Source: CBEULR01 sp965544035
GTDB lineage: Bacteria; Bacillota; Desulfotomaculia; Desulfotomaculales; Desulforudaceae
Direction: 5' to 3'
Assembly: GCA_965544035.1 (NCBI GenBank)
Contig: CBEULR010000002.1
Location: 62,001-126,000 of the forward strand
Length of the DNA: 64,000 nucleotides
Position numbers and translations under genes: made by a program. The notes under the pieces are model-generated. The model was not told the origin of the DNA. It saw only the letters and a program-made list of their open reading frames with translations, and did not search any database. Below, piece after piece: positions 25,098-34,025 of the stretch (position 1 is the first letter of the stretch; each line of letters begins with the position of its first letter).

Positions 25098-25955
25098 CTA
25101 GTATTCAACTTCGGCAATCCGGAGCAGGATGACGTAGCCCACCGCAATCATCGCCGAGCACACCGCCATGATCATTAGGCCCTGCGGCGCGAACAGCGGG
25201 GCCATGTATTCCGGGGAAAGCACACGGAGCATCCCCACGAAAGCAAACGGAATGACAACAAGAATGTTGCCGGTCATTTTGCTCTCGGAAGTGGCCGACT
25301 GCACTTGGCTGTGAAACGCTTCGCGATCCCGGATGGAATCGGCAATCTGATCGTAGACGTCGGCCAAGTCGCCGCCGGTCTGGGCGTGGAGAGAAGTAGC
25401 CACGGTCATCATATCCAAACTCGTCGATTTCACGAGTTCGCCAGCTTTCTCTAAAGCCACCGGGATGGAATCTCCGCTCCGGCGCAGGTGTACCACCATA
25501 CCGAGAACCTCGCGGGTGGGGCCTTCGGCGGCCACTGCCGCCTGCTCAAGGGCCTGGTCGATGTTCTGGCCAGCCCGGAGAGACGCGGCCATGTGCGAAA
25601 GGGACGTCTGAAAGCCGGACTCAAACGCCTGGGCGCGGCCTTTAATGAGCCGGTTGAGCCACAGCTTGGGAGCCGCAAGCCCGGCCAGAATGCCAAGCGG
25701 GGCCAAGTGCAATAATCCGGTGACACCGTACACGGCCAGCGCCCCGCCCGCTGCAGCCATCACTCCTATGGCTACGGTCTGCATGTTGTCGGTTTTGAGG
25801 CCAGCGGCCCATACAGACTGCTCCAAGGTGGTCTTTTCGGGTTCCGTCCTGCGCTGACGGGCCACCTGCCAGGCAGACTGAGTGCGGTGTGTGTGCCAGA
25901 AGATCGAAAACAGCAACACGGAAAGGGCGACGAAAGCCGCGATAAGATAAGTCAC
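25098..25955 (-). CDS. tadB: TadB-like platform protein
   Basis: 285 residues with an N-terminal transmembrane helix, two central helices, the GspF-type motif FQTSLSHMAASLRAGQNIDQAL and a second one (SLDMMTVATSLHAQTGGDLADVYDQI), and C-terminal helices. The protein starts at GTG 25955, overlapping the TadA stop. Order TadA-TadB-TadC-pilin is canonical. Confidence 0.85.
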   Translation of the reverse strand: MTYLIAAFVALSVLLFSIFWHTHRTQSAWQVARQRRTEPEKTTLEQSVWAAGLKTDNMQTVAIGVMAAAGGALAVYGVTGLLHLAPLGILAGLAAPKLWLNRLIKGRAQAFESGFQTSLSHMAASLRAGQNIDQALEQAAVAAEGPTREVLGMVVHLRRSGDSIPVALEKAGELVKSTSLDMMTVATSLHAQTGGDLADVYDQIADSIRDREAFHSQVQSATSESKMTGNILVVIPFAFVGMLRVLSPEYMAPLFAPQGLMIMAVCSAMIAVGYVILLRIAEVEY

Positions 25956-27298
25956 TAAGCATCCCCCCAGGCCTGCAGCTTATGACGCCGCATGATTTGG
26001 TGGTCGGTGCGAATCCAGTCTTTCTTGTCATGGTCAAATCGGTAAATGTCATGTAGGACAATTCGCGGTGCACCTTCAACTATTCGGATCTTGCCTACTT
26101 CGCTGATGTGGTCCACTCTTCTCCGGCCGTCCCGGTCTTTCTGAATATGCACCACGAGATCAACGGCCCCGGCAATCATGTTAAGAATGGCCTCGTGAGG
26201 CAGGCCCATATCGGCCATCTGGATCATATTCACCAGGCGGACGTTGATCATTTCATTGGCCGTGTTCGCGTGTGCTGTCGTAAGAGAGCCATCGTGACCG
26301 GTGTTCATCGCCTGCATCATGTCGAAGGCTTCACCTTTACGACACTCACCAACGATGATGCGTTTGGGGGCCATGCGCAGGGCATCGGCCACCAGGTCCC
26401 TTTGGGTGACTTCGCCTTTTCCCTCAATGTTCGGCGGCCGCGCTTCCAATGACCGGACGTTGGTGTGCTGGAGCTGCAGTTCTGCCGGGTCCTCGATAGT
26501 TACGATGCTTTCATCCTCTGGAATAAAGGATGCAAGCACGTTGAGGAAGGTGGATTTGCCGGAGGAAGTCCCGCCTGATACTACAACATTGAACCGGGAG
26601 CGTACACATTCCTGAAGGAAGTTGAGCATTTCCTCGTTGAGTGATCCGTACTCCAGCAATTTTTCCACGGTTATATCCATCCGAAACCGCCGGATGGAGA
26701 AAGTTGTGCCGTGCACGGCCACCGGGGGAATATGCGCCATTATCCGGGAACCATCGGGAAGGCGTGCCGACACCCGGGGAGAGGCAAGGTCGACTCTCCT
26801 ACCGGTCGGGGCCAGCATCCGGTCGAGTACATCCCGCACGTGTTCCTCGTTTCGGAAGGTCAAGGGTTTGCCTTTTTCGTCTGTGGCTATGATTTCCTTG
26901 CCGTCAACCTCAATGCGAATCAGGTCGTGCCGGATCACCTTTACCTCCGTAACCTGATCTTTCATCTCTCCGGTAAAGAACCGCTCCAACGGACCGTAGC
27001 CCAAAAGGTCATTTAAGAGTTCTTCGGCCAGAGACAACTGCGTCGGCCTTGGCAGGTCTGGAGCCTTCTGCTCAATGATTTCAAGGATCGTGGTACGCAC
27101 CCTGACTTGCAGGCCTTTGTTTGTCCGGTCGGCCAGTTCCTCGGCGGTAAACGCCGCCTGGATGCGCTTCTGAGCAAGAGGGCGAACCTCGCGGGCCAGC
27201 TGTTCACGGTCAAAACTGGTGTTTTGAGAGTCTGCATAGCCGCGCTGTTCCTCCAGGCGGCGCTGTAGTCCAAAAGCGCGGTTGTTACCGTTGAGCAT
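25955..27298 (-). CDS. tadA: TadA/CpaF-type secretion ATPase
   Basis: 447 residues. Motifs include Walker A VSGGTSSGKSTFLNVL, an Asp box region IVTIEDPAELQL, Walker B-like RIIVGECRKGEAFDMMQAMNTGHDGSLTTAHAN and conserved arginines. It is much closer to canonical CpaF than the copy at 3561-4880. ATG 27298 has GGGAGGG upstream, and the gene overlaps the CpaE-like gene before it by 14 bases. It powers pilus assembly from the cytoplasmic side. Confidence 0.9.
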   Translation of the reverse strand: MLNGNNRAFGLQRRLEEQRGYADSQNTSFDREQLAREVRPLAQKRIQAAFTAEELADRTNKGLQVRVRTTILEIIEQKAPDLPRPTQLSLAEELLNDLLGYGPLERFFTGEMKDQVTEVKVIRHDLIRIEVDGKEIIATDEKGKPLTFRNEEHVRDVLDRMLAPTGRRVDLASPRVSARLPDGSRIMAHIPPVAVHGTTFSIRRFRMDITVEKLLEYGSLNEEMLNFLQECVRSRFNVVVSGGTSSGKSTFLNVLASFIPEDESIVTIEDPAELQLQHTNVRSLEARPPNIEGKGEVTQRDLVADALRMAPKRIIVGECRKGEAFDMMQAMNTGHDGSLTTAHANTANEMINVRLVNMIQMADMGLPHEAILNMIAGAVDLVVHIQKDRDGRRRVDHISEVGKIRIVEGAPRIVLHDIYRFDHDKKDWIRTDHQIMRRHKLQAWGDA

Positions 27299-28616
27299 TT
27301 CTCACCCTCCCGAACAAGCCACCAAACAGTCCCTTGGTCAAAGTCTTACTGTTCTTGGACGCGCTGCCGCCTGCGAAAACCGGAAAGACCTGATTCAGGG
27401 CAGCGCGAACCGAAACTGCATATTCCGAGTCCGGTTTCACCAGGACGTAAGGCTTGCCGAGCTTGCATGCCTTGCGTACTCCGGGGTCTTCGGGGAAGCG
27501 GCCCAAATTCGGATAGGGCACTACGCGGTCGAGCTCGGACATGTCAAGAGCTTCTTCCTCGTCGTATTTGTTCACGAGCCGATAGCACTTGGAATCGCAG
27601 TTGAGCATGGCCAGTATCTTGTTGAGCTGGCTCATTCCCGGGATCACCTGGACGTCGGGCGTAACCACCACAAAGAGATAGTCCACAAGCTCTGCCGTGG
27701 CCCACGAAACATCCAGGGTAATAGACGGCGGAAGGTCAATAATAATAAGGTCAAAGTGGTGTTTGAGAATATCAAGCACCTTGCTGATCAGCTGTTGTGA
27801 CACTTCCACGATCTTTTCCGGTGCGGGAACAGTCGGGATGACCCATATCCCGTCCGGGTGATAGACCAGAAACTCCTCAATTTCTTCGCGTGAGGGATTG
27901 CTGTTCACATACTGCCAGTTGAGGATGTTTCTCGCCATAACCGGGTCGCCGTCCAGACCGCGTTCGGGCGAGCCCAGGTTCAGCTGCATGGTCACGCAGC
28001 CGAATTCGTTCAGGTCAATCAAACACACCCGGGTTTTGAGACTGGCCTGGGCCGCGGCCGCCGCCGCCATATTCACGGCGGTTGTGGTTTTGCCCACGCC
28101 GCCCTTGGGCGACAGCACCCCAATCGTAACCTTCTTCACCGTCTGAATCTGTTTGGGGGTGTGCAGGACATTCTTTTTGAAAGGGCCACTGCCCGGAGGC
28201 ACCATGGGAAATTCCTCGGCCTTCTTCCGCATTTCCAGGCGAACCTGCTCGACCTCCTGTTCGATTTGGCCCCCTATATCCATAGCACTCATACTCTTGG
28301 TAAAAACCTGTCGCACACCGATAGCGGTCGCCCTCCGATAAAGCTCCATCGAAGGCGCATCGGTGACAAGAAAAACCACCGTTCCCGGGCTGGCCTTGGC
28401 AATCCCCTCGGCCACTTCAAGGCCGCTCATGTCCACGAGGCCAAGGTCTACAAGCGCCGCGTCGGGAGCAGTGTCTCTGGCCAGGTTCAGCGCGTCTTTG
28501 CCCCCTTGAGCCAGCCCCGTCACTTTTATAGACGGGTGGTTTTCAAACGCCCGGCGCATTTCTTCGCGGTAGCCGATGTCGTCATCTACGATCAACAAGC
28601 GAATCATCTCGGACAA
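27285..28616 (-). CDS. cpaE: CpaE/TadZ-like receiver-ATPase
   Basis: 443 residues. An N-terminal response-regulator-like receiver domain (LLIVDDDIGYREEM, AALVDLGLVDMSG) is followed by a MinD/ParA-type ATPase with deviant Walker A SPKGGVGKTTTAVNMA, LIDLNEFG and IIIDLPPSITLD. CpaE/TadZ proteins localise Tad machinery in the cell. TTG 28616 is ten bases from GGGAGG, and ATG 28607 is an alternative. It lies between cpaB and tadA as in other Tad operons. Confidence 0.85.
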   Translation of the reverse strand: MSEMIRLLIVDDDIGYREEMRRAFENHPSIKVTGLAQGGKDALNLARDTAPDAALVDLGLVDMSGLEVAEGIAKASPGTVVFLVTDAPSMELYRRATAIGVRQVFTKSMSAMDIGGQIEQEVEQVRLEMRKKAEEFPMVPPGSGPFKKNVLHTPKQIQTVKKVTIGVLSPKGGVGKTTTAVNMAAAAAAQASLKTRVCLIDLNEFGCVTMQLNLGSPERGLDGDPVMARNILNWQYVNSNPSREEIEEFLVYHPDGIWVIPTVPAPEKIVEVSQQLISKVLDILKHHFDLIIIDLPPSITLDVSWATAELVDYLFVVVTPDVQVIPGMSQLNKILAMLNCDSKCYRLVNKYDEEEALDMSELDRVVPYPNLGRFPEDPGVRKACKLGKPYVLVKPDSEYAVSVRAALNQVFPVFAGGSASKNSKTLTKGLFGGLFGRVRNAQR

Positions 28617-28619
28617 TTT

Positions 28620-29333
28620 TTAGTTCCCTCCCTTGAAAACCGTCCAGGCGTCGATTCCCGGTGTAGACACACGTTCTTTGCTTTCTGCCGGACGCACTTG
28701 GGCTTTAAGGCTTCCCTTCGCTTCGATCAGGGCGCACTTTTCCGCCTGTTCCGGGGTTAGGCCGACGGTCACGACCATGTCTTGGTACGGTGCATCATAG
28801 TCAGGGATGACCACGGAAAGCACAGGCACGTCCTGCACAATGAGTTGCGACCTGGTCGTTTGCCCGGTCTGTCCTTCAACTGATGCAACCGTGTCCATCA
28901 CGCCGATAATGTCCAGCCTGTCTCCGGCGGCCAATGACAGCCCATTCACGCTGTCCGGCGGCAGAGCATATCCGCGAAGATTTGGATTGTGCAGGGCGGT
29001 CAGGACGGCCAACGCCCCACCGGCATCTCGCAATTCGGACAGGTGGGCAAGTCGGATCGGGTCGCCTGCGGCTACCCAGGTTCCGGCGTGCGCCCCGATA
29101 ACCTGGTCGTAAGTCTCGCTGGTTATGCGGTCTTTGGGCAGGGCCGCGCGGGGCATTTCGACTACGGCAACGTCGTTCTCGGTGATTTTGGTGCCCGGGG
29201 TAAGGTCGGTCTTGGCAACCAGCACGGGCACGGAAGGTACGGCGGCCTGGATGAAGTACCAGCTCGCCACGCCGGCGATGATGGCAAATACCAATGCTGC
29301 AGCGAAGAACATTTTACTTGACGATTTCCCCAT
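28620..29333 (-). CDS. cpaB: CpaB/RcpC-like protein
   Basis: About 237 residues: a signal anchor (KMFFAAALVFAIIAGVASW), an SAF domain (VLVAKTDLTPGTKITENDVAVVEMP) and an RcpC-like half (LAAGDRLDIIGVMDTV, VVTVGLTPEQAEKCALIEAKG). I chose ATG 29333, six bases after GAGAAGG; two upstream starts are less likely. It forms an operon with the CpaE-like genes on either side. Confidence 0.8.
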   Translation of the reverse strand: MGKSSSKMFFAAALVFAIIAGVASWYFIQAAVPSVPVLVAKTDLTPGTKITENDVAVVEMPRAALPKDRITSETYDQVIGAHAGTWVAAGDPIRLAHLSELRDAGGALAVLTALHNPNLRGYALPPDSVNGLSLAAGDRLDIIGVMDTVASVEGQTGQTTRSQLIVQDVPVLSVVIPDYDAPYQDMVVTVGLTPEQAEKCALIEAKGSLKAQVRPAESKERVSTPGIDAWTVFKGGN

Positions 29334-29385
29334 ATTGAACCTTCTCATGTAGCTTTGCGCCATCTTAAGATGGCTCTTTCCCTCC

Positions 29386-30531
29386 CTACATTAAGGTTTT
29401 GGTGATTGCTGTCAGGTTTGCAAAGGAGTCTATCGAAGCTATAGCAGGCAAATTAAAGCCGGAGCTTTCAGCATTACCCACGACAATCAAACTCCCTTCC
29501 CGCACCGGACGGAAATACTCCCAGGCACGAACAATCTCATCATGGTTGGAGTGGGGTGAAACCACTACTAGTGCGTGTCCGGCTACCAACTCCGGATCGG
29601 TTCCCCCGTTTATTATCAGACGGTCAACGAGGCTAAGCGCGGCATCAACTAGGCCATAAAAAGCATCTTCGCTAGCTGGCATGTTCCGCAACGGATCCAA
29701 GGGCCACACATAAAGGTTGTTTGCCTGGATACCTGACTGGAATCCTCCTACCCGCCAATCGTACTCCCAAACCTCGGTGTCCGGAATACCCAACACTCTG
29801 GAGATGCCAGGGTTTTTTACGGAGGCGTCAATCAGCCCCACCTTTTGCCTCTTCCGGAGAAGTTGGTCTGCAATCTCAACGGACATTTCAGCAACCGGGC
29901 AGTCCAAGATCCAAGGGGATAAAACGGTCACTACATCGGACTGGATTGCCTTCTCCTGGATGGCGTTCGCGTCTGTCGTTATTTTGGTTTTGTTTAATCT
30001 GGGCTTCGGGATAGAGATATTGAGTTTCGGTAGTTTAGAAAACCGGCTTTTTTTATTGTTGTCTTCCTCGTCTTCGATGGGCATAGCCGGGCGCAACCCG
30101 GTCTCCAGTTCGGGTGCCTTGTCAATCCCAACGTCCGCAAAAGTCCTGGGATTGTCGATCAGTTCTGGAATCTTCTCCACCCGCACTCTGTCCACCCGAT
30201 GAACGTCGTAGATGCCGAGATGCACGATCTCCTTGACCACGGCGTCGCCAGCCTCTTCGGGGAGTATGACCACCAACCTGCTGTGAGGGCATAAGCGGCG
30301 GAGTTCGGCCAGGTTTTTTACCAAAGCAAGGCCCCAGTTTACCCTGCTGTCAACCACCGTGGAGGTCAAAGCAGTCCCCAGGATAAGAAAGACGTCGGGG
30401 CAAAAGTCAAGTGTCGGCACAGTGGAGATTGCCGTCTCCAGAGTTCGTTCTTTGCCGGCGATCTCGTACCTTGCGGAAAGGTGTTCGGTTAGCTTGTCGG
30501 TGTTCTCGCCGAAGATTACGTAAAGGCGCAA
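29386..30531 (-). CDS. Degenerate CpaE-like protein
   Basis: 381 residues with a receiver-like N-terminal domain (CPDVFLILG, LRRLCPHSRLVVILPEEAGD), a basic linker, and a MinD-like domain in which the Walker A lysines are absent. Where PKGGVGKTT is expected, it reads VLSPWILDCPVAEMSVEIAD; LIDASVKNP then follows as the expected strand. It probably does not hydrolyse ATP and may pair with the intact CpaE at 27285-28616. It is the first gene of the right Tad operon, TTG 30531 with GGAGG ten bases upstream. Confidence 0.6.
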   Translation of the reverse strand: MRLYVIFGENTDKLTEHLSARYEIAGKERTLETAISTVPTLDFCPDVFLILGTALTSTVVDSRVNWGLALVKNLAELRRLCPHSRLVVILPEEAGDAVVKEIVHLGIYDVHRVDRVRVEKIPELIDNPRTFADVGIDKAPELETGLRPAMPIEDEEDNNKKSRFSKLPKLNISIPKPRLNKTKITTDANAIQEKAIQSDVVTVLSPWILDCPVAEMSVEIADQLLRKRQKVGLIDASVKNPGISRVLGIPDTEVWEYDWRVGGFQSGIQANNLYVWPLDPLRNMPASEDAFYGLVDAALSLVDRLIINGGTDPELVAGHALVVVSPHSNHDEIVRAWEYFRPVREGSLIVVGNAESSGFNLPAIASIDSFANLTAITKTLM

Positions 30532-30557
30532 GAAAGAATCACCTCCTGGAACAAAAA

Positions 30558-30576
30558 AGCCCGCGCAGTGCGGGCT
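30558..30576. terminator. Bidirectional terminator
   Basis: A 7-bp stem (30558-30564 with 30570-30576) is flanked by A-runs and T-runs on both sides. On the minus strand it ends the ParB-like gene transcript (TTTTTT follows), just ahead of the right Tad operon. Confidence 0.75.
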
Positions 30577-31948
30577 AAAAAAGGGAGCTTTGTTTCCACT
30601 CTTGCAGGCAAAAGCCCCGCCCGGAGCAAGTCAAGAATTCCACCCACAGGATTCCTCTGAATTCATTAAGACCTGATCTCAGAATCCCTTTACCCCCGCG
30701 AACACGCGCAACAGACACTAACTCGGCCCCGTATTCCTCCTCCAAGAATTTAAGCGCATCTGTGAGCGCAAAAGCAGACGTGCATACTTTTTCTATAAGG
30801 GCATGGCAATTAGCCCGTGACTGATCCAATTTTGGGCGGGGTTTGCTTTTCAATCGGCTAACCTCTCTTTTGAAGTGTTCAACCATTTTTCTAAGCTCCT
30901 GGCTTTCCCTTTCCGCTTCGCGGAGACTGATCTCTTTTTTTTCTCTCTCCCTGACCGCGGTCTGGAATCTTGCCTGGAGAAACTCTTTCTCCCTTAAGAG
31001 TTCTGCGGCTTCAGCACGGGCCGCTTCCAATTCAGCCTTAGTTGATGGATCGGTTTGATAAACAATTTTCTCTACAGTCTTTGCTCTGGCTTCCTGCAGT
31101 TTCGCGCGCAGATTTTCGATTTCTGTTTTCTTTTCTCTGAGTCTTCTGTTTAGGTTTGACAAGGCGTTCCGGAGCCTTTCTTCGTACTGCTGCCCGAGCT
31201 TTTCGGCAACCTCTTCTTCTGTAGAAGCCAATGCGCTTTTTAGGTCCACTAGCTGCTTAGAAAGGGACAGCTTTTCCTCTTCCAGCTCAACGATCTTGGA
31301 CTGGAGCTTGTCTTGTTCTTTTCTAGCTGAATCAAGCTCGGCGCGAAGTTCCTGCGCCTGCTTAACTGATAGTCCACAAATGCCGGATTCGCCCAGTGCG
31401 TCCAGCAACTTCTCTTGTTCGCCCACCGGTAGAAACGCTAACGAGTAGGTGGCAGTCTGGCCCAACTTGCCAGCAGAAACTAAGTCCTGAAATGGCTTTA
31501 TAAGGTCATTAAGTTTTAGCAGGCGTTTAGTGGTGTCAACACCTTCGCCAATAGCCTCGGCTACATCGTTCAGGGTCTTTGAAGGTGCATTTTGCACTTT
31601 CAAACGTTCACGTCCGCTCATCCGACGTACTTCCCAATAATCCTTCAGAAACTTTGCACGTTTTGCTTTTCTGATCGGATCGTCATCGGCCTGCCGCCGC
31701 TCTTCATTATCGGCAATTAGCAGGTATTCGGCTTCTTCCGCTGATATATCTAGCACTTCCACCGGAACCTTCTCCAAGCCGAGTTCCCTGGCAATCTTTA
31801 GCCTCTGGTGGCCGGCAATGACGGTGTAGTCCGGCAGAATCTTAAGCGGATCGCGGATACCGTGGGTTTCGATGCTACGCCTAACCTCGGCATATTTGTC
31901 GGATGGCAGGTCAGAATAATAGTCCTGATTTTTGGAATGTGGTTTCAT
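30575..31948 (-). CDS. ParB-like nuclease-domain protein with long coiled coil
   Basis: 457 residues from ATG 31948 behind GGAGGACG. The first 100 residues form a ParB/Srx-like domain (HGIRDPLKILPDYTVIAGHQRLKIARELG, quoted in part), then an HTH-like region. Residues 210-400 are an almost continuous coiled coil (LEEEKLSLSKQLVDLKSALAS and similar). The last 30 residues are encoded by a transposon-end remnant (30631-30667), so the natural C terminus may have been altered. It could be a partition, replication-regulation or positioning protein of the element. Its upstream side is the 3' end of the TnpB insertion sequence. Confidence 0.65.
   Translation of the reverse strand: MKPHSKNQDYYSDLPSDKYAEVRRSIETHGIRDPLKILPDYTVIAGHQRLKIARELGLEKVPVEVLDISAEEAEYLLIADNEERRQADDDPIRKAKRAKFLKDYWEVRRMSGRERLKVQNAPSKTLNDVAEAIGEGVDTTKRLLKLNDLIKPFQDLVSAGKLGQTATYSLAFLPVGEQEKLLDALGESGICGLSVKQAQELRAELDSARKEQDKLQSKIVELEEEKLSLSKQLVDLKSALASTEEEVAEKLGQQYEERLRNALSNLNRRLREKKTEIENLRAKLQEARAKTVEKIVYQTDPSTKAELEAARAEAAELLREKEFLQARFQTAVREREKKEISLREAERESQELRKMVEHFKREVSRLKSKPRPKLDQSRANCHALIEKVCTSAFALTDALKFLEEEYGAELVSVARVRGGKGILRSGLNEFRGILWVEFLTCSGRGFCLQEWKQSSLF
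30631..30667. repeat. Solo remnant of an IsrB-type transposon end
   Basis: TCAAGAATTCCACCCACAGG and the following bases up to CATT match, with four or five changes, the outer 37 bases of the end at 19078, 23689 and 43643. The match stops where the hairpin's second arm would begin. It lies within the 3' end of the ParB-like frame. Confidence 0.55.
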
Positions 31949-31954
31949 TGACGT

Positions 31955-32183
31955 CCTCCCCCGAATGAATTCAGGGGATTCCCGGGAATTGCGCGCCTTA
32001 TGGTCACGCCCGGGATCGGTTGGGTTTTGCCTCGACGGATACATTTCTGTTCCGCGTCAATGGCTCACCCTCTGGGCCGCGCCAACACAGCCCGCCCCCG
32101 CCGGTTCACGACGCCCCATGGCCGCTGCCACGGCGGGGCGGCGACGCTATCAGGCCCGAAGGCCCTACACCGCGCCGCTAAAG
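31955..32183 (-). ncRNA. TnpB 3' region, putative reRNA/omega-RNA and right end
   Basis: This 229-base GC-rich stretch follows the TnpB stop and ends in a hairpin CCCCCGAATGAATTCAGGGG. In IS200/IS605 TnpB elements the guide RNA is made from the gene's 3' end and the following right end, so this should be that RNA. No gene fits here. Its boundaries are inferred. Confidence 0.5.
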
Positions 32184-33272
32184 TCACGCCGCCAGGCCGC
32201 TGATCGCCTGGGCGATGTTGTCCGCCGCGTTCGCGTCGACGTGCTTGGCTTTTTTGCAGCGCGGACAGAGGAACCAGCGGCCGGAAGGCCTTTTCGCCGG
32301 CGCTCCGCACCGACTGCAGGTAGTGCTGGTCCCCTCCTGGTTGACGTACTCGACTTCGATGCCGGCCAGGACGGCCTTGTACGCGATGAACCGCTGGAGC
32401 TGGTGGAAGGGCCAATAATGCAGGCTTCTGCCATGATCTTGGTGCTGTTTTTTGCTCTGTTTTCTGGTCCAGCGGACCCCGGTCAGGTCTTCCAGCCGGA
32501 TGCGGGCGACGCCGTGAGCGACGGCGAAGTCCACGACCGCCCGGCTGATCTTGTGGTTCATATCCGTCACCCAGCGGTGCTCGCGGTCGCCGAGTCTCTT
32601 GAGCGCGCGGTGAGCGCCGGCTTTCTGGAGTTGACGCCGCAGTTTCGCAAAGCGCCGCCGGACGTAGGCCAAAGGGCCGCCGTGGACGAAGAAAGTCCTG
32701 CCGGCGGCGCAAGCGACCAGCAGGCAGATCAAACCCAGGTCGACGCCCATAGTCTTTTCGGGCCTGGGTTGAGGGTTTTCGACCGGGACGGTGACCGGGA
32801 GATGGACGTACCACTCACCCCGCTTTTTCACCAGATAGGCTGTGCCCTGCTTGGCCTTCCCGGACAGGAGTTGATCTAGGTGCTTGGACTGGTGGGGCGA
32901 AACGTGGACCGGGACGCCGACGCGCCTTTCCAGAGTGGGAAAGGAGACCTTCCAGACGGCTCCGCCGTCTTTGGAGATTTCTTTCTCCACCCGGAAATTC
33001 TGGTTGTTGAAGCCGGGCCACAGGCGCTTGAACCGCCTGGCTTTCTTTTTGGACTTGACGTCCCGGAGCGCCTGGTTGAGCACCGCCGACGGAAGGCCTG
33101 CATGGGCGGCGGCGTCTTTGGATGTCTTGGGCCGGGAATCCTTGTCCAAGTTCAGGTAAGCATTGGCGAAACCGGTGCAGCGGTCGGCCATGAGCTGGTA
33201 CATGTCCCGCTTGGTTTTTGTGGGATCGCGGAGTTTGAGCTTGACGGTGATGGTCTGTTCCGTTCTAGACAC
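32184..33272 (-). CDS. tnpB: TnpB RNA-guided nuclease
   Basis: 362 residues, the usual TnpB size. RuvC motifs are D178 (MGVDLGLICLL), E261 (IRLEDLTGVRW) and D346 (HVDANAADNI). The zinc ribbon is C319, C322, C336 and C339 (CSRCG, CPRC). The N-terminal half is the beta-barrel/helical recognition region. It starts with GTG 33272 near AAAGGGG. TnpB proteins cut DNA guided by RNA from the transposon right end and help retain the element. It is the sole protein of its element. Confidence 0.9.
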   Translation of the reverse strand: MSRTEQTITVKLKLRDPTKTKRDMYQLMADRCTGFANAYLNLDKDSRPKTSKDAAAHAGLPSAVLNQALRDVKSKKKARRFKRLWPGFNNQNFRVEKEISKDGGAVWKVSFPTLERRVGVPVHVSPHQSKHLDQLLSGKAKQGTAYLVKKRGEWYVHLPVTVPVENPQPRPEKTMGVDLGLICLLVACAAGRTFFVHGGPLAYVRRRFAKLRRQLQKAGAHRALKRLGDREHRWVTDMNHKISRAVVDFAVAHGVARIRLEDLTGVRWTRKQSKKQHQDHGRSLHYWPFHQLQRFIAYKAVLAGIEVEYVNQEGTSTTCSRCGAPAKRPSGRWFLCPRCKKAKHVDANAADNIAQAISGLAA

Positions 33273-33384
33273 CCCCTTTCAACGCCATTCATCCCCCGAT
33301 TGAAATCAGGGGGCATTCTGGCGAGCTTGTGGTAAAGAAACAGACACATTGCTTGGCATGAAAACACCTCCTGAAAGACAAAAA

Positions 33385-33404
33385 CCGCAGTCCTCTGACT
33401 ACGG
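33385..33404 (-). terminator. Terminator after the conjugation operon
   Basis: An 8-bp stem (33385-33392 with 33397-33404, one G-T pair) is followed by TTTTTG on the minus strand. It closes the operon whose last gene is 33576-33935. The rest of 33273-33575 holds the TnpB left end and no gene that I can see. Confidence 0.65.
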
Positions 33405-33575
33405 AATCATCTATCGTCAATATGAAAACTGGAACCATGGGTTTGCTTTTCTATGCCTACGAATTATTAGGCGTGTCCAGTGTTGCGGCAACCTCACTGA
33501 AGGCCATTCGCATTTGGGAGTGGGGCCACTCCGGCCACTTGACGGGTATTTCTTTCAACGGTGAGTTGGCCCGAG

Positions 33576-33935
33576 TCAGTCCACGCCTAACACCCCCTTC
33601 ACTACGCCAATAATCGCCCCGGGGTGAAACACCAGGACATACATTAGGAAAATGCCAACCAACACCATTAGTCCGCTTGTGAAGACCTTTTTTGTGAACA
33701 TCATAATGGGTAGCCCGATGAAGATCAGTCCCGCCGCCACGACAAAAGCGATCCACATGGCGGACGGGGCCACCCCCTGGCTCAACTCAACCACGTTCTG
33801 GCCGATCTGATCGATCTTCTCGACTATCTCTTGGGGCGAGATTGGCTGAACATCCAGCGGGCTGGCCTGTTCGGCTATAGCCACTCCTGCCGGCACCAGC
33901 AACAGGATCATTAAGAGAACTATTGAGAATCGCAT
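33576..33935 (-). CDS. Small VirB2/TrbC-like membrane protein
   Basis: About 119 residues from ATG 33935 (GGAGGAATGGG upstream). It has a signal peptide (FSIVLLMILLLVPAGVAIA), a short polar segment and two strongly hydrophobic helices (AMWIAFVVAAGLIFIGLPIMMF, GLMVLVGIFLMYVLVF). The layout resembles conjugative pilin-like proteins, but there is no motif to prove it. It is the last gene of the conjugation operon. Confidence 0.5.
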   Translation of the reverse strand: MRFSIVLLMILLLVPAGVAIAEQASPLDVQPISPQEIVEKIDQIGQNVVELSQGVAPSAMWIAFVVAAGLIFIGLPIMMFTKKVFTSGLMVLVGIFLMYVLVFHPGAIIGVVKGVLGVD

Positions 33936-34025
33936 CGCCCATTCCTCCTTCTTGGATTTGACGACCAAAATGTTACCGCCGCGCTGTTATGACGAATCCT
34001 TTAAATCAAGCCGTTCCTGCCCCAC

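Larger units (their letters stand above)
31955..33325 (-). mobile_element. IS200/IS605-family element with tnpB only
   Basis: The element has a TnpB gene but no TnpA (Y1 transposase). Its ends show subterminal hairpins: CCCCCGAATGAATTCAGGGG on the left and CCCCCGATTGAAATCAGGGG on the right (near 33293-33313). It would need TnpA from elsewhere to move. Confidence 0.6.

Noticed and set aside
30575..32044. Start of the ParB-like protein at 32044
   Set aside because: The first 32 codons of that longer frame lie in the TnpB element's end. ATG 31948 has a proper GGAGGACG ribosome site.
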